Assembly: GCA_964035545.1 (NCBI GenBank)
Contig: OZ037767.1
Location: 5,852,207 to 5,916,206 of the forward strand
Length of the DNA: 64,000 nt
Origin: Bugula neritina
Lineage: Eukaryota > Bryozoa > Gymnolaemata > Cheilostomatida > Bugulidae
Direction of reading: 5' to 3'
In this document: positions 35,201 through 49,226 of the stretch, piece by piece
Position numbering within the stretch: position 1 is the first letter of the stretch
Layout of the letters: each line of letters begins with the position of its first letter
Position numbers and translations under genes: made by a program
Notes under the pieces: model-generated
Told to the model about the DNA's origin: nothing
Databases searched by the model: none
Seen by the model: the letters and a program-made list of their open reading frames with translations, nothing else

Positions 35201-38200
35201 AATATTTAATTTCTAAACTAAAAAAATTGATTCTGCAATTTTCTGTATATAACTTTTTAGAAGAATATAAGGAGCTGAGTGGATCAATTAAACATGATAC
35301 AACCAATCAGCTTGCATTATATACATTTTTCTGAGTCAGTACTTATAAGATAATTCAATCCTAATTCATAAATACTTATAATTTAATTTAGCTTTATTCT
35401 TTTTTCTATAAACATTGCTTTTTATCAACTAGCCTGTAGGTGGTACATTACCTCAATGTCGTTATGACTTCTGCGTGTGAAAGTTGTATCTGGGTCAAGG
35501 ACATTTTCCGAGGCTGGCCAATCATAATATATGTGAAACCAGTCATCAACACTGAGAAAATACAAGCTGTCGTACACAACTTTAGACACATCCACTTTCT
35601 GACTCATGTAGCGGGCAACTTCCAGCCGACCGTAACTGGCAGCTATGAGTAATGGTGTGAAACCAGACTTGTTTCTCGAGTCAGCATTAACTTTATACCT
35701 GAAATGTTGCAATTATGACATCATGCAGCATTCTTTATTTTGTATGTTCAATACTTTCATAAGCATATAGTTATTGCATTGCTTGCTATTGTTTACTAGG
35801 ATTTCTACACTAATTCTTAATGTATATGATCTTATACGGGAAATTTTTTGTTTTGCCATTTTTTGGCTTTTTTGGAACAAAGTAAAGTTTCTGCTTATGC
35901 TTCAACTAAACTTCCAAGAGTACTTTGTTCATTTATTCCGTGCATGATGATTTAGCAAATTAAAATATGTCTAGAATATACTATGATAATATAACAATAC
36001 GCATAGAATAATATTATTGATATTTCAATAATATCTATAGATTGCCTACAGTCATTACAACTTGACGACTCGGCAAATAAAAACCTTTAACTACCACCTG
36101 AACATATATAAACTCTATATCCTTTATACACATAGGCCCACTATAAATACGTGAACTTTGGGAATAGGATTGCATGTTTCAATGTGTGAGCTAAGTCGTG
36201 GGTGTAGGCCAGATGTTACAAATAGTTGACCTTATATGATCTAAAAGTTAGCTACAACAAGTATCCACCTACGTAAGGTAGTAGGAACTCAGCTAATTAA
36301 TTAGATTCTTTGCTAGGTTATGATGCATATAGCAAGTACTACTGTATATAAACTTACCGTTGGGGGCAATTTTAATTAAATTCTATAAGAAAATATCATA
36401 AACAAGGACAAATTTAAAAAGAGAAACATTCTTGAAAATGTGCAAAAATACAATTATCTAAACAAAGGCATTTATTTAACCATCTATATATAAGAGTGCA
36501 GGAAAACTCAACACCCATATTATGGTGAAGGTGGCCTATTAATCTTGGTCCAATTGTATAATCATTAGTAAACATTTCCAACTCATGGTTACATTTTATT
36601 GATGCCACTAATTACATGCTTTGAAAACGTTTAAATCTAAACTATGCACTTAATTCAGGAGTATATTTCTGTGGATTAGGTATTTTTCACCGACTTATGT
36701 TTCAATTAGCTGAATCTATCTTGCGTGTGAGATAACTTTAGACTAAACATGTATTTACTTATTACTTGCTCTTCAAATTTAATTTTATCTTTTTATGTAC
36801 AGATGTTAAAAAAATGTTACCAACAGGCTATCTGCCTGAAACAACAATTGATGCTAATTTTATAGTTAATCTTGGCAAAAAAAACCATTTATAATCGTTT
36901 ATATCAGGCTTGAAAAAATAAATAAGGATAGTTGGTTTTTGTTAAATTATTTTAAGATAATAGATATGCAAAAGTTACTCACAGAGTGTGCAGTAATAAT
37001 TTTTAATTTTAATGCTCCCAATGAAATTATAAATTAATTTTAAATTGAAATTCTATTGTCCCCTAAAATATATTTTAAGTAATGAAAACTTGTCATCAAA
37101 AATTCAAAAACTATTTGCTAGTGAGCCATGTGATACCATAGCTGAGTGAGTTCCATTGTCAATTACATCACATTTTAAATTAGTGTTATATTTGTGTTAT
37201 AGAGCTACTATTTGTTTACTTTTATTGCTATAGGCAACCTGAGCCACAAGACAAAGATTTTTCAAAACACATTATATGTACATATAGATGTTGATACAGA
37301 TAACAAGAATCTTCAAGGCCTATAGTTGGTAATAACAACTATAGCAACTAAACAACAACAAACAGCTGGGATACCTGGTAAGGTATGGCAGCAAGAGTTT
37401 GACTAGGGTAGTCTCATAGTGAGCGACAGCGTAGTGTAATGGCGTATTCCCGTACATGTCTTTAGAGTTCACTGGGCAGTCAGTAAAGTGCTTCAGCAAC
37501 AGACTGGCCATTTCCGGAATATTCCGCTACAAAAAAAACGTTCAATAAGATTTTATTTACAGAAATATTTAGTAACTATTTTTACATGTAGGTAAATTCA
37601 ATTAGTAATAATAGGCATTTTACACAATTTCCAGCTTGTGCAAATTACTACTTCGCCAATTGTCTCTGATAATTCTGTAGCCATGTGTCGCAGCTTTAGA
37701 CTCAAAATATAATTATTTCCTTGTTAAATTATATGTCTTATTTATAAAACAAGTTTTCATATTATTATCAGTAATATAAAAAGCAGATTCTTGAAGAAAA
37801 GCACTTGCACATTTATGAGGGGAATGCCGTGTCAAAACTGTGTGTTTTCTAATAACAACTCAGATATACAGCTACAGTTTCAAATTAATATGACTAAAAT
37901 AACTCTAGTTACAGATTTCTAATGAATTTTTCCTTTTATTTTCATCACATTTTTTTAAAATAAAGAAAGCTCTATCTGCTAAGAGATGTGAACATTCTAA
38001 TTTAATTACGTTACTAGATACTAGAAAAGCTATAATTAATCCTTTGGGGTATTTTATTGTCAATACAATTACTGTGAAGTTTTTTTAGTTCATAGTTTCC
38101 TGAGCAGCTCGTTATTGATTAGACATACAATCAATAAATCATTCTGTTGAATTACTGTTGGGCTGTTAGTGTCATTCAGAGTTTAACATGTACTCTCTAG

Positions 38201-40861
38201 TAATATTCATGCTTGTTGCTTTAGGAAACATGAGATCCTTGAATTGGTGTAAAAGGAAATTATGCTAACTTTATTCCAAGTTTGCTATAGTAACTGATAA
38301 TTCTTTTTTGATAAAATAATATAAAAGGTTTTCTGATAACCAATCTTATTATTAAAGAGCTTAAGATTTACTCAAACTATGAAGTGAAATAAAAAGTAGA
38401 TACTATGTTATAGAAAAGTAAAACTATCACAAAAAATATAAATCCTGCAGTTTTTTGTTATTCTGAACCCTAATATTGCAAAATATAATATTTTTAGCCA
38501 TTAATATTACCAAAATCACTTTGATTAAAAAGATCTTACAAAAAAACACAAAAAATACATCTTTGTTTACTCAATCATTATAGAACTAAGTTTCTAAACA
38601 TAGCCTGCAGCTTCTCACATGGCTATTAAAATATAAAATTTCTAAGGAAAGCTAAGCAAATTTCACAAATAATGCTTCTCTGTTGAGTATTTAAAAATCA
38701 ACCCTTCCATATCAATAATAAATTCACAACATGTACCTTGCAGGCTATATGTAGCGGTGTTAACCCTTCTTCATCTTCTACGTCTGTGTTAGCTCCATTT
38801 GCCAGCAAAATTTTCAACAGTTTCAAGGAAATCTAAAAGAAAAATTTATTTGTTCTGCAATATGTTTTGCTCGTAAAACAAAACCTCCCCCTCCCCCTCC
38901 CCCTCCCCTTTCCCCTCCCCCTCCCCCCTCCTCCTTGTTACTCATTAGCTTTTCAATAGTTACAAGTACCTGGATGTTGTCTATCGAGCTGCATATCTTT
39001 ATCAAAGGTGTGTTCAGCTTCCCATCTAATTCGTTGAGATCACATCTGAGGTTTACAAGGTAGAGAAATTGATGGTACCTTTGCTCATCAAGACAGGTGT
39101 GTAACGACCCCATACTTAAGTCTACAGGTGTAAAGCATAACATCCAGGCTAAATAAAATACTATAAAGAAACAATCTTTGACATCTAAACTTTTTGTTTA
39201 CTAATGAAATTATTCTTTTAGATTTGTTCATTCAATTTTTCATTTAATCATCTCCACTTGCAATACTTGCTACACTCTATATATCTATTCTACATACATT
39301 ATATTTTCACATCGTTACAAATATAATTACTCATTCCAATTTTATTACACTGATTTTTATTATCCTGCACTTTACTCTTTAGTGCTCCAATATTTCTATA
39401 AACTTGATTACTATATGGCTATATATACCCGCAATGCCGCATTAATACATTTCTCTATACATACATGTGTTTTCATTCACACACACACGCACACGCACAC
39501 GCACACGCACACGCACACGCACACACACACACACACTACTTACATTACCGGGTTTCCTTCTATTTCCAGAGTTAGCTTACAATATTTAGGTATAAAGATA
39601 AATATGCACACTTGTTATATGACCGTCTGCTCTGTATCTTGATATTCTAGTAGTGCAGCACGAGATAACATACATGTGGAAGAGAGATAATGAGTTGCAA
39701 TACAAGCTTAGTGCAGAATATAAACATCAGCCTTGGAAACAATGCATGTAATAATAAAACAAACACAACACAAAGAATTGGATGGCACTAGCACATAGTA
39801 ACAACAAAATCAATAACTTTCAATAAGCTATCATGCAAGATTCATTAGAGTCTCCTTTATTTTAAAGCCTAAAATGATTTTCTCTTATTAATTCTAGAGT
39901 TCTAATTAGATACATGAAAGCAACTAAAGAAAATGTTATTGTTTCAATTATATACAACTCATCATATTGAGTTATTCAACAGAATGAAGTCGCCAAACTA
40001 TGTTTAATTTTAAAAAAAATACTTGTATTCAAAATCAGTCAAGTTAAAATATCAAACTTTCAGCTAACTTTTTCTTCTAAAGCAAGCATTGTAAAATATA
40101 CATGCAGTTCGCAGTTATGTTTAGTGATTATAGATTACAACTGACCATTTAATGTTGGGCAAATTACACATTTTGTGAAATTAAATCATAGTTATTAAAA
40201 AATTTCAGCTGTCACAGTTTTATTAAAATATTTTTACTGCAAAAGTTAAAACTAACTTATAAAAATTGATTTTAGTGAATAAACCAAGAAGAGAGTTGAC
40301 AGAATTCTCTGATTAGGCATAATTTTATAATTTTTTCTGGCTCTGTAGGTGATTTAATTTAAGTATATGCCACAGGGTACCAATACTAATTGAAATACAC
40401 AATAAAACTCCAATTTAGGTTTAGTTGTATTCTCCAATCACACAAACGTCAAAGTTAGCTTTAATTATTTACACACCTTTCATTATTTATGTGATGTGTT
40501 TCATAGACACTGTTTGATTTTAAAGGAAACAAAATAAATTCTCTATTACTAGCAATTCAACTGACAATTATACATAATAAATAATGTATTAAAAATGTTG
40601 TGTCCATACAAGATATATAGTTTAAATTACATTGATTTAATATTGTGTATCCAAGACTCTTTTATCTAAATTGATTTCTTTCAATGTTATTGATACCTTA
40701 CCACTGTTTTGAAAAAGCTTCATATAAAACTAAAAACACTCAAGCTGGATTCAAATAAAAGAGTTGCAATGTTATGACTGATTCCATCAACAGTTAACAA
40801 AGTCAGCGGTTCTAAACTTACCTGTAGTTGAGTGCAGGTAAGGTCCGTGTTTTTCTGTCAT
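32298..40861 (-). CDS. Ankyrin-repeat protein of unknown function (9 exons, 509 aa)
   Basis: Hand-spliced exons in transcript order: 40822-40861, 38970-39121, 38737-38832, 37375-37526, 35452-35698, 34799-34931, 33912-34126, 33141-33300, 32298-32632. Phases join throughout and the total is 1530 nt. Residues about 50-185 form four ankyrin repeats, with landmarks NTPLIKIC, LTPLHIACK, NTPLHYAV and FTPLLIAA; ankyrin repeats are protein-binding modules. There is no signal peptide and no membrane helix, so it is probably intracellular. The C-terminal half is basic and low in complexity (GAAIKPSKGKK, NKKK, RVVKRKSQTK) and matches no family I recognise. The first exon (13 codons) and the acceptor of exon 6 at 34931 were chosen because they keep phase; an acceptor at 34963 is out of phase with exon 5. 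The repeat region is sure; the exact start is less so. Confidence 0.8.
38884..38937. repeat. (CCCCCT)n C-rich tract
   Basis: Polypyrimidine run on the + strand (G-rich on the transcript) within the intron between ankyrin exons 2 and 3. Confidence 0.9.
39478..39536. repeat. (CACACG)n microsatellite
   Basis: Same compound CA/CACACG pattern as at 1981-2068, here in intron 1 of the ankyrin gene. Confidence 0.9.
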
Positions 40862-43192
40862 GAAAATTAATAAAACACTTGATCATATAACAATATGCTT
40901 GCCGTCAATTCTACTTGTTGATTTTAAGTCATTGAGTTACTTGTAAAATAAACAGCGTAATGCCCTAAACCCTATGTCAATGTTTAAGTGATTAATTGAT
41001 AAGTGATATTAGGCCTGATTGTGTTGTAAAACATATAAAGAGGATTACACATTCACATGTTTTACTAATTGTGTAAAGTGTAGGTGGTCGTGTCAAGGAG
41101 AGATTAGTCTTGTTGCTTGTTTTAGCCTAACTGCCTAACAACCGGCTCAATTTCTTTCATGTGATAGTCTAAAATGTTGAAACTTCCGGTCAAATGTATA
41201 ATTTATGAAAATGCATTATTAATTTCACAAGATATTAATTAGTATATAGGTTGTTTCTCTCTTGTAACACAACATAGTAAGAAACAAGTAAAGCTTAGAA
41301 ACACATTATCAATAAATAAGTTGTTTGTTGTTGTTTATAATTGAATGTTGAATTTAACGGTATATTTATTCCACATTATCTTACAAAATATAGACTACCC
41401 ATATCTTATTAAAATAAATGCACTTTTAATAGCAATAGAAGTGTTGTCTTCTCTTTGAAAGTAACAAAAAATTTGCACTCGGTGTCAACTGGTATAGCAA
41501 ATTTGCAGATAAGTGGTAAGACAGAAATAAGAGCCTAAGTACAATGTCGACTACAAAATCCAAACCTGTAGTTGTTAATATGTATTTTATTTTTTAAACC
41601 AATTAAATTTAAATGAAACTGCTAAATAAAATAGACTATTTTTAACTGTTAAATGCTGCTTTAATTTTCAGTTATTAGTATTAGCCTTGTTTATGCATGA
41701 AGAATATAGCATGACTAGTAACAACCATAACATATCATAATCATTTTATAGGTTTACAACTTATTTTGCAAACTGCTTATTTTGAAATATATACACATGT
41801 GTGCATTGAAACTACACTTTACTGTGTAGTTATAGTATTATATTAGCACAGATCAAAACTTTAGGTTTCAGCTAAATATCTTAACCTAAAAAATGCCATA
41901 ACATTTGCTTACAAAGCTTAAGATTTTTATTGATTTTTTATTTGTTTTTCCTATTACTTTTTTTATTAGAGTAATAATTTATAATAGAAATTCTGTTGTA
42001 ATTGTGAGCATGTTTTTTAATTATATTAGTTTCAACAAGTACAAATTTTCACCAAATGGTTATAAGTAAATATTTTAGACATGATTGCTTAGCACAACAT
42101 TAACGCCAACTCTGGTGACAATTAAGGTGCCTTTTTCAACATTTGTTCTAGAGTATTTTTATATCAACTATAAAATTATAATGTCCCTATTTTGTCTCAG
42201 CATCATCTAGCAGTGTATAAAGTTTTCAATGTACTGTGTGCTATTGAATGTAATATAAATGTAATAACTTTTTCTGTAACACACTGAAATAATATTGATT
42301 CATGACAGGTGAGTTATATTATAATTATTTAGGTCATACTTAAGTATACTAAGTTTTTGATGGGAAATGCTGTATTGCGGTGGCTCGTGGAGCTACTGTC
42401 ATAACGAAGAAGGGGGAAATATTAATTCCCTTCTAAGTGCAGCACGGGGTCACTAGGTGTGTTAAGAAGATGGCCCGAGACAGCAATCCGCCAATAGGAA
42501 TCATGAACTATAATTACGAACTGTGACTTCCCGCGTAACAGTTAGTTATGAGTAGACATACAAACTGTAAACACTGTGCTGAGTAGTTATATGTGTATTT
42601 GGATGGATGTAATTTTTAGATTGTGTATCTGTTGTATAAATATATTATTGTAAACCTAAATACACTTGCGAAGTTGATTTAGATTATGTGTTATGAAATA
42701 ACTTGATTGCACACTAAAACCCACAATACTGAAAAAGATAACAGTATGTATCAGTTAATGGTCACCTGAGAACCTAAATTTTTGAGTTTGGTTATTCCGA
42801 ATTTGTCAAAATCAGAGTCCTAACAAACTTAATGCAAAGAAGCATGATGTCTAGCATTTGTCTAAATCAAAATCATTACCAAAATTATATTTGTTATTAT
42901 TCATATTTGTTATATTTCATTTCTAATGTTTTAAAACTGCTCAGATCTGCGCTGAGCCAAGCTATGCAAACATATTGCAAAGGTCAAATAAATTGGGCAC
43001 ACCAGAAATAAAAATTCTATAATGAAATTAAATAAATATGATTTGCTTTAAAGAAAATTGTCAAAATCATTCAAACACAATTAATAATATACAGTTATAG
43101 AAAAATATTTCAAAAGTAAGGTGTAAATATTATAATACTGGAATATATTAAGAAAAAGTGTATTGTATATATAGTTGAAGAGTACTTTAATT
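40862..43192. other. Intergenic between the ankyrin and growth factor genes
   Basis: 5' flank of the ankyrin gene and 3' flank of the cystine-knot gene. It contains the LTR-like block near 42.4 kb; otherwise AT-rich with no supported open frame. Confidence 0.6.
42368..42680 (+). mobile_element. Possible solo LTR or old repeat
   Basis: A block less AT-rich than its surroundings (GAAGAAGGGGG, CAGCACGGGGTCACTAGG, GATGGCCCGAGACAG). It includes TGTCATAACG near its 5' side and TATAAATA at about 42635, followed by AAATACA. These resemble LTR promoter features, but I find no target duplication and no second copy in the window. Confidence 0.25.
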
Positions 43193-46100
43193 CTACACAC
43201 AGGCACAATTCGTAGGATAATAGAAGTACTGTTGCTGCATACCACCGCCACTAAGACGGAATAGAATGTTAAACACTTGATACTGATAGCCAACGCAGGT
43301 AGCTGGTGGTAACTTGTCTATGATATTTAGCCTCTTCATCTTCATGTTCACCATCCAGTACCTGTCGTGGGGCTGTTGTTGCTGGAGAGGGACTGAGTCT
43401 ACATCGTCAGAGTAGATGTTATTGAATGTCTTGGCACTTGCACACCCTCCAGAGCAGTAGTAAACCGGCACACCGCCGTCACCTGAGGTCATGACCCCTT
43501 GATGACCCGCTGTCTCTGTCACCCAATTGGTCAAGCTAGTGAGACTGAAATAAAAAGATTACAGCAGTTGTAAATTGATGTGCTAAGGTAGTGCGTAGGT
43601 GTAAACTGTAATATTACTGCGGCTATAATATACATACTATAATGTGCAATAGTTGCCAACACGCAGTAAACTGATTTATTGGATTTTATTTTATTTTTAT
43701 TGCTGATTATAAGTTTTAATTATATCTATTATCACATCATTTTCTTGTTCCATTTATACTTAGCGATTAAGTTTGTGATTGGTTGAAGCTTTTATAAATT
43801 TAAATGCTAGAGTGATCTGTAACATTTTTTATTTTTATTGCTGATTGTAAATCTAGATTTTGGCTAATAATGAGGCTACTTTTAGTTTTTGGCAACATGA
43901 TGGAATGATTTATTATTACATTTTACAGTTTTATTGCCAATTTTGTGAATTTTAATCTCATTTTTTAAAATGACAGTTTCCTATTTATTGTATATTGAAG
44001 AGCTAGATTGGTGACTGCTGGAACAAACTTATAAAGTTTAATGAGCTGTAAAATGTTTTACTATTTATAGTAATTTATTTTTTTCTAATTGCAAAACTGT
44101 GTAATTTATTTTTCATGTATATTTATGGGAAGCAGAGAGTAAGGCAAAGCTGTGGTATAGTGCTTAGAGTGCTGGCCTAGTGGTTCGAGCCAAACAACAA
44201 CGGCGGCCATGATAGAAATAGCATTTAGTGATAATTACGCCTGTGCCACATATGAATAAGTCTTTAGTCGATTTAGAAAACCCTTTCCATCAGGGGTTCT
44301 CACAGGGATAGTAACTACAACTTGTGTGAGTGTTTGATAAACTTACGGTACAGTCTTTCTCACTAAAGAACAAGCTTGGTTGTTTGCTGATCTTCGCTGC
44401 CGATTGAGATACTTTTGGCTGCTTGCCAGTTTTAGAATCTGTTCCTTGTATCTATTCACAACAGCTGACAGCTTGGACTTAGTCATAGGAGCTAAGTCTT
44501 TAGTTTTTAGTATTTCATGGAACCTGAAATATATTATTTAAGATATTATATTGCCAATGCCACCACTTGTATAAGTAACACTAGTAAACCTGTTAATAAA
44601 TAAACTTGCGCTTCATATAAAATTTACATTAGCCTTTATTCTGTATAATTATCACTCCTTTTATCATTTGATGCACGGGGACAGTGGTAATCAAATGAAA
44701 CCACAAACATAAGTTAATGCAAGCCGCAAATCCGCTCGTACAGAATTCCATACAATATACGAGACCGCAGTAATAGAGTGAGGTAAAGTAAAGTAGTAGC
44801 AAAACCTAGTTTAGAAAACAATTGCACAAAACTTACTCTGTACCAATATATCAAATCAGACCCCTCGGATAGTAGTTCATAATAAAACTAATAACGTAGA
44901 TGCAGCAATCATGAAATGTCATTATATAATATTATATATTATACTAGTATAGCTGCAATAAACAAGCAGGCTCTGCTATATTATATTTTTTATGTAATTG
45001 TTGTTGAAAATTGGACATCTTGTGTTAACAAACCCCAACCAGGTTTTTAGTGATCAGAGAGTGAATTAGTGATATGGTGGGACTTACTTGGTGACAAACT
45101 TTTGCTCAGATCTGGAATTGTTCCCTGGAATCAAGTCTGCGACTATCATGACATCCAGAGGCTTGGTGTGATGTCCAAAGGTAAGCACACTTTTAGTGAT
45201 TTTTTTCACAGTAATTTGCAGATTGGCGCCACAAATCTCCAATACTTCCCTAGCAAGAAGCAACTATTGTTACTATCATTTAGTGATATTAAAAAAAAAG
45301 TTAAATTGTGTAAATGCATGGGGAATCATTGTTAAAATGTTGTAAATTTGAAAATTGTTTAACAACTAGAAACAAGAGAAAGTTAGTCAGCAACATTAAT
45401 AAACAGATTAATAAACTGATTAGCAGAATAATCTCTAACTAAGCTGATTGGGAGTTGTTTTCCATGAGTCTGTTCAGATTACCTCAGATTATTACTATTA
45501 AAGATGTCATATCAATTAAAAGCCAACAATTGCAGGTATAAATATAATATCCTTAGACTATTATTATAGTCATCTAATAATACTCCAGATACACAAAGCA
45601 GCTGCTTTTGCAACATTTAGATCATATCCTTCACATTATTATCACTTTAGAGTGCTTTACTAACTTAGAGCCAGTTAGATATGGCAGAAAAAATAGCTTT
45701 TGGAAATTCCATCTGCAGCGACTTTAGCCTTGACACGTTGTTGCGGTCAATGCACTTCAGAGCGACAAATTACTAATAGATTTTCCACTAAAGTACACAA
45801 AAATTGTGAAAATGTGAAAGAAAATGTGAAAAAATATAAAAAAATTAATTTATTATAATCACTATTGCCATCAACCAATCAGTTGCTGTGCACACCTGAA
45901 GTAGAACAGTTAATTCCATTTTATCATCATTTCCAACACACCTATCACTCGTTAGCAGCAGCCTTTACAATATTTAATGAGCAGCCTATGCTGAGAAATT
46001 TAATAACCAAAATCAGCAGGATTATAGATAGAAGCTGATGACGCAAGGACGCAGGAATTATTACCAACTTCCTAGAGGGTGGAGGGTGGATGAACCCACA

Positions 46101-49100
46101 GAAAAGGTGTAGTCAATGGTAGGTTACACAACTACTTCTTTATTAGAAAGAATGCGTATATAAATGCATGATTCATTATAAAATAATATCTTTACCTCGG
46201 GACAGCATAGAACCGGTAGTCAGTTTTGTGGAGAAAGAAAGGTGATAGAACCGTATTCAAAGTGTTGTTGCAGTCAGCATAGACAAGTATGCTGTGGTGT
46301 TGTACAGCAATAACTAAGTCTAGCAAGCTGTGTACACCACCGAGAAACAGTTGAGTAGAATGAAGCATTTCTTCTTCAAGTTTTCCTAGAAAAAAACCCA
46401 ATTTCTCTTTCAGAATAAGTTTTTATTTAAAAAATTTTGTAATTCTAGATTCTTAATGTCGAAAATATCAACATCTTGAGCATAGCCTTACATAGAATAT
46501 ACTATGTGTGTTGACTTTTGGTGCATAAAAATAGAAACTTTCATAACATATTTAACATACAAAAATATGCAAATATATAAAATTAACTGTCAACATACTA
46601 ATAATTTCTACCACATAATATAAAAAATTTGTTTTAAAACTGCACTTGCTTCTAGCGGTGGAATAAATTACCAAGTTGATGACCTGACAATTAGTTATAT
46701 AGCTCTAACGTTTGTCTGCAAATAAAAATGAAGTTGGATCAATATACAGGAGTTAACTTATGCGCAGGTCTGTCCACTCAGTCGATCATTTCAAAAACTA
46801 TACAAAACTAAGAATAACAAAAGAATTAATTAAGATTATGATAGGTACTTTAAATTTAAATAAATCAGTGCCACGACGCTAAAAGTTATAAATATAAAAG
46901 TAATGAATGGATTTTAACCACATAAATTTTCTGTAAGGTGCAATAATTAATGCAGACTATAGCAAAATTATTACTTGGCTTAAGACAAAGTGTTACTACT
47001 CAGTGTAGACTAAAACAACATGGAATATTTTATGTTACAGTTCTTCTAAAACAGCTTAAAACGTATAATTCTTGTTTTATTGGTTGTCAGAATTCACAAA
47101 TTACTTTAATAAAGAAAAATCTTCAAATACAAATAAATATATAGAAAGATAAATAATTTGTTTTAGTTTAGGAGTATTATGTTTATGTTTTAGCAAAGAA
47201 ATATTGATGGTAAGAATTTCAATACTAAAATTGGATAATTTAATTTCTTAATTATACGTGTATTCATTTGTAATCTATCTGATCTTTCTAAAAATTTCAA
47301 GACATGAATAAGAAAACATATCATTGTTTTTGCAACAATAAAACCTTAGCTATGGCCTAAACTAGCAGCTGTATTAGTAGGCATTATCTATTAGATCATA
47401 AAAAATGCTATTCCCTCCAAGAAAATTTAATTATGCTGGAATAATCAGTGTCACACCTCTGTACTCGCCCAAGTGCGTTGTTGTTATTTATATAATTTAT
47501 GACGACATTGTATTATTTGTCATTTGCATAAAATATGAAGTGTTTGACCAACTTCTGTTTGAATTGTCTGTGGATGATTCATTATTAAGCTAACAACAAC
47601 TTTTAAATGCCAAACATAAGAAGTATTATAGTTTTTTTGTTGAAAAAAAACTTTTGTAGCCAAAAGAAAAAATTAAAACCTACTGTTTTTGTTCAGATGC
47701 ACATTGGGTACACTAATTTCAAGTTTCACACATTTTTTAAAATTATTATTTTAGTTTCTTTTATTCTATTTTAATAGCTATTGGTATCCTTTACTATTAT
47801 GTAATTAATATTAATAGGAAGATTAAATAGGTAAAGTTTTGGTTTCATTCCAGGAAGGTGGTGGTAGTGGAGCAGTCTACGTAAAACGCCATTAGGTTCG
47901 TGTCTTCTTTTAAAACTTTATAATAATTGAATTTCTCAATTTGTATTGAATGTATTACACTTACATTTATGAGGTTTCTATAAAAATGGACAAAATTATT
48001 CCACTGCAGAATTGGACAACAATTAATGTGTTAATTAGACAAATAAAGTATTCAATCTTTAAGAATGTTCCCAGTTGGTAAATTATTTTTCTTAAATATT
48101 TTTTTTAACAGCCAGTTTTAATTATTTCATCGAATAGCAAGTGACTAAACTGTAATTTATCATTAATTTAAATTTCATAAAACTTTTTACAGAAGCAATG
48201 AGCTGTTTTGGGACTTGCATACAGCGCTTCAATTTAACTGCAGAACCAGTAGTAAGTATATCATGTAACCCACAAATTATAAAATACATCATATAAAGTT
48301 TGTGACTTCAATATTACAATAGTTCAAGCAATAATGGACACATTTATTATACGCATTTTCTTAAATACTCCAATACTTCAAGCAACTGCTTGGGTTTTTT
48401 CTGTTTGGTGTGTACTTCCATTTTAACTTTAGTTTTCAGCAAATTGCAATATTGGAAAACCTCCAGCTTTATAGATGGTGAAATTTGTACTTTAGATACT
48501 ATTTATTAGGAGTTAGTCAACTCTGTAAGATTAAGTTAATGTTAAAATTTGGAAGCAATTAGCAAGTTGCAACTATAACTTTTAGATTTTTTAATACAAA
48601 CAATAGCATGATTGTAATGCTATGGGCTGTTCATACATATCTAAATGGCTATTCTACATAATCAGTGAGGTACTATGAAATCAATTACTCTCAGTTTGTC
48701 CTTATAGCAGAGAAAGATGGTGAAAAGTGAAACTTACCAGTCCAGCACTTGAAGTGTTCGCTACAGTTCTCAGACTTGGATGTCAGCCACAAGTCGTTTA
48801 TCTTCAAATGATGATCTCCGTCATTCAGACTTTTTGCTGCTTCAAAATGGGCAGCAGCAAATCGATTCTCCAAATCACCGGAGTAGTCCAAACCACGAGC
48901 TATAATTATTCAATTTCCACATTTACTTGGCGAATTGATTTTTGTTCTACATATTTTTCAAAAAAATCGTTTTTGTCATCATTTTCCAAAAATACTTTTT
49001 TAAAAAATATCATTGATTTCTACAAAATAAAGCTGAACTCTCACCTGATTGACTGCACAAGAAAATCAAAGAGATCGCTACTTTTAAACAAGCCATCGTG

Positions 49101-49226
49101 TTCGCACTTGCCGTTAGCGAAAACTGGTAAAGTAGTATCGAAGCTGCGAATGGCTGCAATGACTTGCACATCTGCTTTTATAGGACCTTGAAACCCATTA
49201 CTATTAGTTGCATCATTCATCTTCAA
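43193..49226 (-). CDS. TGF-beta-type cystine-knot growth factor precursor, divergent; 5' end not found
   Basis: Exons in transcript order: 49045-about 49226 (open further 5'), 48927-48946 (20-nt microexon), 48738-48899, 46196-46385, 45088-45249, 44347-44523, 43193-43544. Phases join. A propeptide of more than 250 residues leads to RQRR, a furin-type cleavage site. It is followed by a 131-residue domain with cysteines in the order ACSL, YYCSGGC, ATCVGY and NCACV-stop. The CxGxC motif and the terminal CxC-x are the signature of TGF-beta superfamily ligands, as is YYCxGxC preceded by a Trp-containing segment. Only six cysteines are seen, and the spacer between CxGxC and the next Cys is long (about 48). 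The likely product is a secreted dimeric or monomeric ligand. No signal peptide is encoded in the first exon found, so an upstream exon is expected. Another cystine-knot family (CTCK-like) is possible. Confidence 0.6.
44141..44335 (+). mobile_element. SINE copy in an intron of the growth factor gene
   Basis: Head GTGGTATAGTGCTTAGAGTG, B-box-like GGTTCGAGCC (internally shortened head), body AATTACGCCTGTGCCACAT, AGTCTTTAG, then CAGGGATAGTAACTACAACTTG. Same family as the copies in the transporter cluster, diverged and with a small deletion between the boxes. Confidence 0.65.

Noticed and set aside
48727-49191. 154-codon open frame on the + strand
   Set aside because: It is the antisense of two growth factor exons, which join in frame on the other strand and carry the coding signal.
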